NCBI GenBank assembly: GCA_914767715.1
Contig: OU612065.1
Span: 22,382,001 to 22,446,000, forward strand
Direction of reading: 5' to 3'
Length of the DNA stretch: 64,000 bases
Source of the DNA: Membranipora membranacea
Taxonomy: Eukaryota; Bryozoa; Gymnolaemata; Cheilostomatida; Membraniporidae
Made by a program: the position numbers and the translations under genes. This document shows, in pieces, positions 1 to 25,728 of the stretch (position 1 is the stretch's first letter; each line of letters starts with the position of its first letter). The notes beneath the pieces are model-generated. The model searched no databases and was not told the DNA's origin. It worked only from the letters and a program-made list of their open reading frames with translations.

Positions 1-212
1 CAATCAGGTACCGTAATATATGTGTAAATGATTTTTTGTGCTGGCAGGGTGTGAGAAATAGTTTGAGATCATGTTAAACCTGTGTGTATATATAGGCTAT
101 CCTTAACAGTCAACAATATAGTCTAGTTACCTACTGAGTAAATATAGTTTTTGAGCTTGTTTGATGAAACATCTATTCTTTACTGAAGTATTTATATCAC
201 TGGATCTTTCAG

Positions 213-3133
213 GTGCAAATCAAAAGAAGAAACCTGTTGCCATTGGTTTCCCACTAGGTTCCCATGGGCCTAACACCAAAAACTCAGTTACAGAATTAGC
301 TACACATGAAAGCAAAGAGAACCACAGGCCTAAGGCTGGACAAGCAGACACCAATCTAGTCAATGACAATATGAAAGAGGAAATAGACAATCTGTGGGAA
401 GTGATGAACAGCAGAAAGACAGAGGATGAATCTGCTGCAAACAACCCACTTGTTGATAATCAAAATTCCAATACACAGAAAAGCAGGTAAAAAGCCCGGT
501 GTAGTTGTGAACTATAAAATATTTGTCTGTTTATGGGTGTTGTAATGCCTAATTCCAAGGGTTGAAGAAGAAAGATACCGTGTCTTGACAAGCTTTGATG
601 GAGGAAGGGGAGGGGGAACAATCAAGTTTTGACAAGCTTTGCCCGCTCCCGGCGTCAAAGCTTGTCAAGACAGACTCTAAGAGTAACAAAAACACAGTGT
701 TTTTCTTCTCACATGTTTCGTGATTTATTGGTGTGAAATTGCAGTGTTTTACACTTTTATTTTGGCAGAAAATATTATCCAGTTTGAATGTTTCCAAATG
801 TGTACACAAGGATTGAGGAAAAACTGATTGGGGGAAAAAAAGGATAAAACAATGCAAAGATTTTTTATTCATTTTTATCTTGGCTTGACTTTTGTGTCCA
901 AATCCAAATCAATTCACAGTATTATTAGTTTTATTCGCTGCAACTGTTCTCTCACTTTTAGGCACCAATCAGGCTCGAGTCGTGGCTCAAGAAAGCAGTC
1001 AGAATCAAGGTCATCAAAAGAGGAAGAAATTCTTGAACTTGAGTGAGTGTCCATTAACACTTCATGAGTGATTACAACTAAGTGAATAACTTTAATATAT
1101 TGTGGTTGCGGGTCATAACAAACACATTCAAAATCCTGAGTGGTCTTGTAATTGAAAACTTTCAATCTTCACCTATCTCCGCTCTGTCCTTTTCCGGTAG
1201 CGGATGCCAATTAAAAAGTGTCAACGTCTTCTTCGTTTCCGAAATTGCCCACGCCTTGATTGAACTTCATACCTTCAGAGTCAATAATTTAGTAGCAAAT
1301 TTGTCTAATTTTAAAATAAAAATCGCAAGGATTCTGATCAAAGTGATTGTGAGGATTTGGTTCCGCAAGCCTTGCTAATTCGGGTAAAAAAACTCCCTTG
1401 CTTTGCTGAGATTATGAAATGTTTACCATTGAATCAGATTGACTTTGTGATCAAATATGATATTTTACCAATAATTTTAGCCCATATTACCGCAACCAGA
1501 TACTGAGCTTTAGTTGACCCTGTCATTGTATGTGTCCTCAATACGATCATGTCTTTCAGAGGACATTATGTGAGGATGGAAGGCTTACCTAGTAACATAA
1601 CTCAATCACAGCTGGAGGATGTGATCACTCCTTACGGACAAGTATTAGATCTGAAGTTAGAGCTTAGGATCAGTGACGGAGAAGAAAACTTCTCTGCTGA
1701 TGTGAAGTAAGATTGGGTCATGTATTGTTTCTACCACCAGCATCAAAGATATATATTATGCCATATCATATCAATCCAGCATTCGTTTTGATTTGAATTT
1801 AAGATAATATTATAAAGTAATGGCGTTGATTGGTGTGGGCTATGAAGATAAAGACTATAAACACATGTTCTAGACAATGTGAACCTACCTAGCATGACTT
1901 CAGGCAGTAAAGCTATTGATGAATTTCAGTTATGAGATCAAAAGATTGTCGAAACCTTGACAGAGCGTCAATTGCTCCTTTTCATATTTCCTCTCTTATC
2001 ACAACCTGCCTGATATGTGCCACTGTAAATTCAGCGTTATAACTAATCATATTAATATTTTGTGAAACCTCTGATGTTTTGCTTTCTAGACTTGCTGATG
2101 AGAGCATTGCTGAGTTTTTAGTGTCATGCTTTGATGGAGCGGAAACTATCTTTGAAGGTAATGTGATGTATCTAAATTTGTAGTTTTTGACGTACCAACT
2201 CCTTGGAGTTGCGCAGCAACTAGTTTCAAAATTAGTAGCCTTCTACCATGAAAGCCCCATAAAGCTTATGCAAACTATTTATATTGTCAGTTTTCGCGTG
2301 ACGCATCTAATGAGCTATGTATTTAGCCCATATTAACTAGCTTTTCTGCTTCGTTAGGAAAGATGTGACCTATTACTTTAATTGAATTCAATTATCTTAC
2401 AGTTACAAACCTACAAAAATCATACAGGCATAACCACTGATGTGAAAATGTAGGTCATAGTAGGGAGTCTGTTCCAAACTCCCTGGTCAGAACACATTCT
2501 ATGTATTACAATTGTCTTTGATCAGAGTTGTCTCCTTTTTAAGTATAACAGAACAACTCCATATACTAAGAATGCCAGCAAGTATTTTTTTTATAACTGT
2601 ACTTCACTGATATCGAGATAGGGGTTTAGACATTGATATTGTGCCGCGTCGGTATCTATGTCAATTTTTTCTCACCAAACCAGTTTGATTTAAGGCAGAA
2701 CTTGCAGGATGGCTTATATTAATGAGTCCAACATTCCCAGCCTGATCACCAAGATAACCTGAATTATGTCATTCTGCTGCTTGTGACATTGACTATCTCT
2801 GCAGCACAACGACAGTGGTGCTGCCTTCCATCAAGGAAAAACCAATTCCATTATGTCCCAAATATTATATCTGTTGTTTATCCAATCTAGGAACAGACTA
2901 TAATAGTTGATATAATTCAAGTCCTATGCTGCAGACACAAAAATACGCCTCCACAGTTTGTGCCTGACAAAGGGTTTTTTGTGCGCGGGCCGAAATTAAT
3001 GGTAACATCCACTGATAGATAGGATTAGATTAAGTTGGATCGCTTTCTCAGAACGATTTATGCAGGTTCCTGTCTTTTTTCTTTTGTATTCTTTCTAGGT
3101 ACCCACAATCCAGTGCGATGCTTCATCAAATAG
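213..3133 (+). CDS. RRM-domain protein, 3' part of gene
   Basis: Five exons join in phase: 213-486, 962-1042, 1560-1706, 2090-2157 and 3099-3133 (TAG stop). The 5' end lies before the window, so the start is unknown. The first two exons encode a polar, Lys/Asn/Ser-rich linker ending in an SR-like stretch (SGSSRGSRKQSESRSS). The last three encode one RNA-recognition-motif-like domain: YVRMEGLP is the RNP2-type strand, followed by the helix SQLEDVITPYGQVLDL and a degenerate RNP1 region (ENFSADVKLA). The domain sits at the very C-terminus. An AATAAA at 3251-3256 marks the likely 3' end. The weak RNP1, which lacks the usual aromatics, suggests a divergent RRM that may bind protein rather than RNA; that is inference. 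I do not recognise the exact family member. The exon model is firm because all phases match. Confidence 0.75.
581..672. repeat. Hairpin element, TGTCTTGACAAGC family, copy 1
   Basis: A perfect 18-bp inverted repeat, arms 581-598 and 655-672, lies in an intron of the RRM gene. A partial third arm copy lies between them at about 624-640. The same core recurs as a hairpin at 56435-56477. Confidence 0.8.
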
Positions 3134-5489
3134 TCCAATTGTACAGTGTCATTGCCGATAAATGCTCAACATGAATTCTAAAAGTTGCTCCACAAAGTTT
3201 TAGTATTTCCTGTTTAAGCCAGGTGTAAAGGCTCAATTATATGTACTTTTAATAAAGACTCATAGTTATAGCTGGATTGGTCACAGCTTTTCCGAGACAT
3301 GTAAATATGTACATAATAGTTCTCTTTTAGTCATCATCGCTCTGTTTTATTTTCTTCACCACCTCTGTAACTGGTGTAGTTACTGCATACCTGAACACAA
3401 GTTTTAGTATCACAAATATAGTGCACCCGATAAGTTCGGTTGAAATTTGTTCTAGTCATTATTTGTCAGGCATGGCGCAGCAAGTCATTAAAATTACTGG
3501 TTTATTTTCTTCACCACCACTGTAGCTGGTGTAGTTCCTTTATATCCCAACATAAGTTTTAGTAACACAAATAGTAACAATAAATTTGTTTGAAATTTCT
3601 ATTTGATTTTTATTTCTCGTTTATAGAGACAGAAACACGCAGCGGTAATGTGTGATAAAACACCTAGTAGAGTAGGTTTTGTTGTAAGATTGATAGGCTC
3701 ATGAAGAGAGTGAGGGCTTGATGATGAATGAATAACAAAAAAGAATAGCAACAATGTTTTCATACAAAGTTGATCCTAGACCATTGGCAAGGGATACTAA
3801 GCAGTTGCAATCGTATTCCGTGACCTTGTACAACTCGAAATATGATAAGGGTCACTGGATAATCATTCTAAAGAGCAGGGGTTGACCCTCCACCGAACTG
3901 CTTAAATACCCCTTGTCATTGGCCGTAGACTAGCACATTATTTTTTATAACACACAAAATAAACAAATAGACACCATGATGAAGAAGCTAACACAGGAAT
4001 TATATAAAATCATTATCTTTTTTCTAATGACAATGCAATTCAATCACCCAAGTAAAATGTCATGTCACGCTATAGTAGTAGTAGTACTCAAAATTAGTCA
4101 GTAGTTTGGTCCTCATACAAAAGAAAAGATGACTTGAAACTACTCTTTGAGAGTGAGTTTCAAGACAACTTTCACATGCAACATTTTAAACAAATTTGGT
4201 TGTAATCTAGAAAAGTGGATATTCAAACTCACTCGCAGTTAACCTGAAGTAGAGCAGAATAATTCTGCTCCTCTCCAAGGCAACCGCAAGGAGATCCTCA
4301 CAGTTATTAGTTTCTAAACCCTCAACATACTAGTATATAATGAGTAATAAGCTTACATTGGTTTCTCTCAAGGAGATGAAGCAATATGAATATTTGTATG
4401 CTGGTAATGTGAATAGCTGAAAGTGAGAAATATTTATACATGTATGTTAATAATAAGATTGCACGAAAAGTTAGAATATCAATATCAACATTTTTTCTAT
4501 AATCTACAAGGTTAGACAAAAATGCACAAGTCCTTCCCTAGTGTTGGACAGAAAATACAGCGACTACAATTTACTAAAGCAATACACAGCAATATAATAC
4601 AAATCAGTACAATACCATAATACATAGTAATGGTTTTATCAACCAAACTCATTAATAGCTTCTATATACGTTGAGTTAACTTTCATGAGATGACGACTCT
4701 CATTCTGATAAAAAAGTTGTACACCCACATTTTTTTCCGCTATTGGCTCAAGTAGCGTCAATGATGAGTTATTAGTAAGTAATATAGTAGGCAATATTTT
4801 TTTGGGGTTTGCACTCACCATCCACGCAAGCAATATTGAATAGAGTCAAAAAATCATAAAATACAATCAACTATAAAAGGATAAGTCACTAATAGTAGGA
4901 ATAATCGAAAACGACAAGGACGAGTATATTATAAAACATATATGCACAACTATGAGCAATACTAGCGAACAGTATTTAATATCCATTGAATATATGAAAG
5001 AAGTGTCCGATATAGTGGAGGAAAGTATCAGAATAGGCATAGGTTGCTAAGAGCATAATAATCAAGTTCACCAACAAACCAACTGGCCAGTCATTTGGTT
5101 AGCATGTAGTGAGAACAGAATAGTTCATTCCTGATTAAGTGTTTGTTGCTTGCGCGCTTTCGTGGAGTGAATCCACAATCGAAAAAGGCTGATATACTAT
5201 GGTGAAGCATAAAAATCATTCTAACATTAGACAGTAAACAGAATTCATAATAGTAACGATGTGTAAGTTAACGAAGATCATCGGAATGCCTAATTAATTA
5301 TTGAAAGTTTAGGCACTGCAGCGAAATAACATAAATACACATGCTGATCATGCTAACTAGTTAAGGTAGTGAAAGTAACCTATATACCGCTGATATATAG
5401 TTGGTAAGCGTTGTTTGTTTAAAAACACAAAAATATGTTTGAAGAAATTGTTATAGATGGGTATGATAAAAGAAGCCTTAGGTTGAAAC
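3134..5489. other. Intergenic region between convergent RRM gene and HIPK
   Basis: It holds the RRM gene 3' UTR and poly(A) signal (AATAAA 3251-3256), a duplicated repeat (3345-3605) and presumably the long 3' UTR of HIPK. A reverse-strand AATAAA at 3609-3614 is one candidate HIPK poly(A) signal. I see no convincing exon here. Confidence 0.5.
3345..3605. repeat. Two direct copies of a roughly 110-bp repeat
   Basis: Copies at about 3345-3459 and 3500-3605 share the start TTTATTTTCTTCACCACC, the core CTGGTGTAGTT and a tail AAGTTTTAGTA.CACAAATA. They are diverged and lie downstream of the RRM gene. Confidence 0.65.
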
Positions 5490-20962
<15,473 letters not shown>

Positions 20963-21067
20963 TTATGTAGACAGCTTGCCCCTATGAGCCTTGCAGATGA
21001 GCTTGTCTTCTATGTATGATACATCTTCTGGTGTGCAATCACTCACATACACCACCGCCTTGGTCAT
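20963..21067 (-). CDS. Possible terminal exon or small ORF, unidentified
   Basis: A 34-codon reverse-strand frame from ATG 21067 to TAA 20963. Its composition is protein-like (KAVVYVSDCTPEDVSY, then EDKLICKAHRGK). The frame stays open upstream of the ATG into an acceptor-like CATCAG or ATTAG, so it could be the last exon of a reverse-strand transcript, for example the gene at 22.8-24.0 kb. I could not link it with confidence, because phase and acceptor do not clearly match that gene's last donor. Confidence 0.22.
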   Translation of the reverse strand: MTKAVVYVSDCTPEDVSYIEDKLICKAHRGKLST

Positions 21068-22472
21068 AGATAAATGACCGCTGATGAGCCTAATGATGCG
21101 GATGACTCCAGTACACACATTATCTTAGAATGTCAACCCTACAGAAACAGTTACTCGAATCTGAGGCAAAACCTCTTGATGCACAAAGTCAACATGCATC
21201 ACAGTACCAAAAAAATGTCCGATTACTTTGATACGAACAGGATGCTAAATCAAAATTGATTTGGGGCTCTGAATATAATTGATGTCAGGACCTGATTCTG
21301 ATGAGAATTAACATTTTTCTATGGTCTATCATTAATTCCTAACCTTTGGGTGAGTTGCACGGTTGTATTAATTGATCATAAATTTCCCGTTCATGAGATT
21401 GCTATTTTTTATTATAATCCATTGAAGTCGATGACTTTTTGACCGTTTATGCAGGTTGACGAATATATTAACGGCCATTTGTGAGTGTCATGCCCTAACA
21501 TCAACCCACCACTCTAAGCAATAGACATAACTAGGTATAAAGCAGCTCATCAATCCCATATATATCACCTGCCTGATATTTTAGCAGTGTATTGAGGAAT
21601 CTACAGCACCCTTTACGGTTATAATATTACCAAACCATATCCACTCAAAATAGGCTTATGATACCTGTCCTTGCCAAGCGCAGAACGGCCAGTTATGGTA
21701 AAAGTCTTTAATATGGTCTTCTTCTCATATGTTTTTTTATGAGGTTTTCTTTTTATATGATTTTCTTTTTGATATTTTTGATATGGTTTTTTTGTTAGTC
21801 TTTATAGCCATCTTGCCATCCCCAAAAAGAATTGGGTTGATCGCACTAAGAAGCAAGCCCACTATTCACTACTCGATGTTGTGCACACGTAACCCACAGC
21901 ACATTCCATTCCACCATTGCCGCCCTATGAAACCAGCGAGTTTGGGTGATTAACCTTTAATGGCCCATTGCTGTGTGTAATATATGATAAAGAACCCAAT
22001 AAATTTAATATCGTCATCTACAACAACATTAAACAAGTTACCTTGGATGAGCGTCAAATATAAACCTGAGATTAAATTGACCACATATTACAAATCTTTG
22101 ATTGATTTCTTTGCAGACACAGGATAAAGACACTATAATAACTTGGATAACCTTATAATAGAAACTTTTGATTGATTTCTCTTCCTGATAAGTAGAAAAA
22201 GAAAACTCTGCATATACTGACCAAGGACATCCTCAATGTATTGCCAAAACAACCGCCAAAATTGCATCACAGTTTTATTTTGCAGTCAACATATATTGCA
22301 ATCCTTTTGTTGCTGAAAATAAGTTTCTTTGTACCCAATGCAATAGCAAAGTCAGTCAAACAACAAAAAATGAACAACGAAAAATGAGCCATTTTTGTAG
22401 GATGAATCTTAGAGTAATGTTGTTGAGCATTTGGATCATGCATTAGATACGTTCACCATCTAGGTCGTGTGT

Positions 22473-22549
22473 AGCCTTGTTCATGTGGCCACATGTTTTT
22501 GGTTTTTTTGGTCAAAAAAACCAAAACCCGTGACGGCGTGAACAAGGCT
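22473..22549. repeat. Hairpin element, AGCCTTGT family, copy 1
   Basis: Inverted repeat with outer arms AGCCTTGTTCA and TGAACAAGGCT and a T/A-rich inner stem (GGTTTTTTTGGTC against the A-rich arm). A relative lies at 63497-63579. Confidence 0.75.
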
Positions 22550-22838
22550 GAAAAAGTGCCATTCATTGCCTGACCATGTGGAAAGCCCAACATAGACTAT
22601 CAAAATTGAGCATATTTGATTAGATGGATGAAAGGGGCAAAAAATTCAAATTAATTCATATTTCAGGATTTGTTGATATTTCAATTGGTGAACCCATTCT
22701 CTACTGGGTCTCTATATGAAAATCAGTGAGTTTTTATCTTGAAGGGAATGTTGTGGTAAAAATAGTATTTGCTATGGAACAAAAAAACTCTGGTATCCAG
22801 TAGCTGTATATAGTAGCCTTCTGCGGCAGGCTACTCAC

Positions 22839-23112
22839 ATTGTTGGTCCTCGAAGCCAGTTTGAGGCTGAGCCCTCAGATCAGTTAGTGCTGGTGTTGCA
22901 GAACGACTCCTCCTTCGCGTTTTCGGAGAGGACTTTGGTGTGTTTATTCTACCTCTACTGTTCCTGTTGTTGAAGCTCTTACTGGCGGTTAAACGACTGA
23001 CCTGAAACACAGGTGCGGGATCCCAAGCCGCAGCTGAGATAGCTACAACACCTGCTATCTGAAGAGCACATGCAACACTTTTATCAGACATGATCATACC
23101 AGTATTAGTCAT
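22839..23112 (-). CDS. Second reading frame of the 23-kb locus, unidentified, 3' partial
   Basis: The frame opens at ATG 23112, overlapping the stop of the upstream frame (ATGACTAA, 8-nt overlap), and runs 91 codons to a GTGAGT donor just after 22839, so more coding sequence should follow. The protein starts with a small hydrophobic block, ACALQIAGVVAISAAAW, then becomes Arg/Ser-rich (KTRRRSRSATP). The block resembles one near the C-terminus of the upstream frame (SALQIAGGIVLATAAC), which suggests local duplication. I do not recognise the family. It could be translated by re-initiation, by a separate 5' end, or be an exon joined to other sequence. Confidence 0.4.
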
Positions 23113-23991
23113 CCTTCTTTGACACGCTCTCGGTCACTGATGTCTGAATGATACTATTGTCCAGTTCTTCGGGCTCATCCCAGATGATTAGATCGTTCAT
23201 AGACTGGGCAACATTGCAAGCAGCGGTGGCCAACACTATGCCGCCAGCAATTTGTAGTGCAGATTGAATAGACCTTGCAAATGGAGGAGGCAATCTCACC
23301 GAGCTAGGATTTGTTTGTCTTTCATCCTGTTTGTTTACAATGTGCAAGTTCCCATTTCCTTTTTCTATTGATTCCTTCTCAAAGTGATTATCATCTGCAC
23401 ACAGTAATTTATTACTTTGTTTTGATACAAGAGGAAGCAGCTGACTGTCCTCATGGGAATCGTTTTGTGAGCTGTCGCTTTCTTCGCCATCGTCTGACGA
23501 GTCGTGATGAAAGCTGGTAAACTTCTCTTCGTACTTTATCGCCTTATGATCCACAGTTTTGTCGTTGATAAGTAGCTTACCATCTAGCAACGTTGACATT
23601 GTGATGTTTTTTGCTCCAACTTTCTCTATGACTAGATCAGCAACAGAAGTCCGGAACTGGGTAGAGCAGATCTTGATCTGAAATATGACAATAAAACAAT
23701 CATGGAGTGACAGAAAAGTTATAACATTATGTTGTACTAAGGTCTGCAACATGATTATGTTTTTGCCTCGAGTAATAAAATGCTTGCAGTATGATGAATC
23801 AAACTCACAAACACAAAACTCAAACTGGTCTGAAAAAGCTTCCAACAAGGCTATAAAAGACAAAATAAGCTGAAAACTTGTTTAGGCTATATTTGTCGAA
23901 TTGTGTTCAAACTCTGTCCCGGGTCACTCACTGTCTGTGGTATTCCGTTATATACAGACAAGAATCCAGTTCCAAATTTATGGCACTGTGT
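23105..23991 (-). CDS. First reading frame of the 23-kb locus; ubiquitin-like/RA-type start (tentative)
   Basis: Exons 23991-23932 (20 codons, donor GTGAGT) and 23677-23105 (acceptor TTTCAG, stop TAA) join in phase. The 5' end is not found, so the model is partial. The first part, FLSVYNGIPQT joined to IKICSTQFRTSVADLVIEKV, looks like the first beta-hairpin and helix of a Ras-association or ubiquitin-like fold; this is pattern resemblance only. Then follows an acidic Ser/Asp-rich linker (HHDSSDDGEESDSSQND). Near the end comes a small hydrophobic block, SALQIAGGIVLATAACNVAQ, and the protein ends in KKDD. A related hydrophobic block occurs in the overlapping downstream frame. An alternative donor (G|GTAAGC, near 23581) could shorten the second exon. 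Confidence 0.5.
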
Positions 23992-24443
23992 CTAGTTACC
24001 GCTGTGACAGTGTGACCTGATAGTCTTGTGAACTGTCCTTGTGAACTATCGCACAATATTTAGAAGACATAACAACAAGATTAGAACATACAATTATGTA
24101 ATTTCCCATGCTAAGCCAATCTGAAGCAGTTGCCCTGTTACATATTGACAACCAATAAGCTATGTCCTCATTCAGTTATGAATACATTACAAGGACCCGC
24201 AATACATAAAATCTATCTACTTCAAGTTTGTCCCATGATCTTCAGCATCAGATGGATAGATACAGCTGTCTGAATTCTAACTCCAATATGAAGATGCTGT
24301 TGCCATCTGCGAAACAAGTCAAGACAGATAAATTTATTGTTAAAGTTTTCCAATCGAACGAAGATAGTGCTGGAATTCCATATCAAATTTTATTTTGCCT
24401 TACTAAAAATCACTCACCGAAGGTAGCTTGTGACAGGAATGCT

Positions 24444-24514
24444 AATAATCGTAAAATTATTCTGAGAAATGATATTATGTCCTGCATGCTTCTCAGAATA
24501 ATATTACAATTATT
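24444..24514. repeat. Hairpin with 25-bp arms
   Basis: Arms 24444-24468 and 24490-24514 match in 23 of 25 positions, around the perfect core ATTATTCTGAGAA. The loop is 21 nt. It lies in the upstream region of the unidentified gene at 23 kb. Confidence 0.8.
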
Positions 24515-24730
24515 ATAGAAGAATCGAATGAAGTGACAGTAGCCTGTGCAGCCGAGTCAGACTAGGTATAACATGTCATTTCAGTCCCTATGGACGTGAC
24601 CGACTCTATACCTCCCAGCTCTGTATTAGCCACCAAGTAAATGAGTTTTGGTATGGCTTAGGATAGACTAGAGGCTGATCTCATCGTAACTCATGTTTTA
24701 ATAATTTGATTTATTACCAATTATCTGATT

Positions 24731-24787
24731 GCTCACATTGTAACTCCTTGCTCACATTGTAACTCCTTGCTCACGTTGTAACTCCTT
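24731..24787. repeat. 19-bp tandem repeat, three copies
   Basis: The unit GCTCACATTGTAACTCCTT is repeated three times in a row, with one substitution in the third copy. Confidence 0.95.
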
Positions 24788-25728
24788 GCTCATGCAATCT
24801 CTGTTATATCTAGTGGTCACTGTTGAATGTGCCGTTTTTCCAAAAAATCACCTATACACGTTGCTAATAACACTGTCGGTCCATGAATCAGTGACCAAAT
24901 AAGTTGAATTATGGGTTTCTGGTGGACCAATTACCTGTCATGCATTGGGTATCAATTGATTGGAAAATTTGAACACATACTGTTTCAAATATAATTTGTT
25001 GGAGTTCAACACCAATGATGATAACAAGGCCTGTAGCCCTGAGGCGAAAAATATCTATCTATTATTATGACAACCGACTGTCTCAACTGAATATCAAGGA
25101 AATTAATGTTCACTTGAATGTTATGATTCAAAAGTTCCATCCTGTGAAGACCGCATGTGCCATGATTTGCTGACCAGCAATTTCCGATAAGCTGTTTAAA
25201 AAAAAATTATTACTTCTGATCTTCATTTTTCTTCACTGCCTTATTATGTTATTTGTCCAGTTACATAGGTTGATGTCAATAAAGTATATATATATTATGG
25301 AACATATTGGCACATGTATACTCTGTCTAAAAATTCATACACATCATTTATACAACACTAATACACTTGTAGGAGAGTCTACTATCTGCCAAAAAAATAG
25401 AGTTCCATAGTCCTACAGAAACTGCCATGGTAGTGCTATAATAGCCAAGACTGAATGAGAAAAAAAAAGATTATCATTGGTATCCCGTCGACAAAGCCAA
25501 TATGGTTTGTAAAAACCTGTTGACTAAGAAAACAATAATAAAAATAATAAGAAAAATAATTTGAAAGCAAATTCATTGTCTCGTAACACCATCAATCGTA
25601 AGGTATATTGGGAAGGGAGATGTTTGAAGACTTAGGAAGGCACTCAGTAATGCATGTCACAGATCATAAAAAAGATTTGTGCTATTATTAGGCCTGAAGG
25701 TAATTTTTTTCAGTGAACGCCTCATGAA
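24788..25728. other. Downstream flank of ANKRD53-like gene
   Basis: This should hold the 3' UTR of the reverse-strand ANKRD53-like gene. I see A-rich tracts but no clear exon or poly(A) signal. Confidence 0.35.

Noticed and set aside
4639-4833. Reverse-strand frame as an extra HIPK 3' exon
   Set aside because: No acceptor in the right phase, and it contains its own donor-like site near its start.
21600-21700. Reverse-strand exon reading HNWPFCAWQGQ before a GTATCA donor
   Set aside because: The upstream sequence is purine-rich with no usable acceptor; the other open frame is lysine runs from a T-rich tract.
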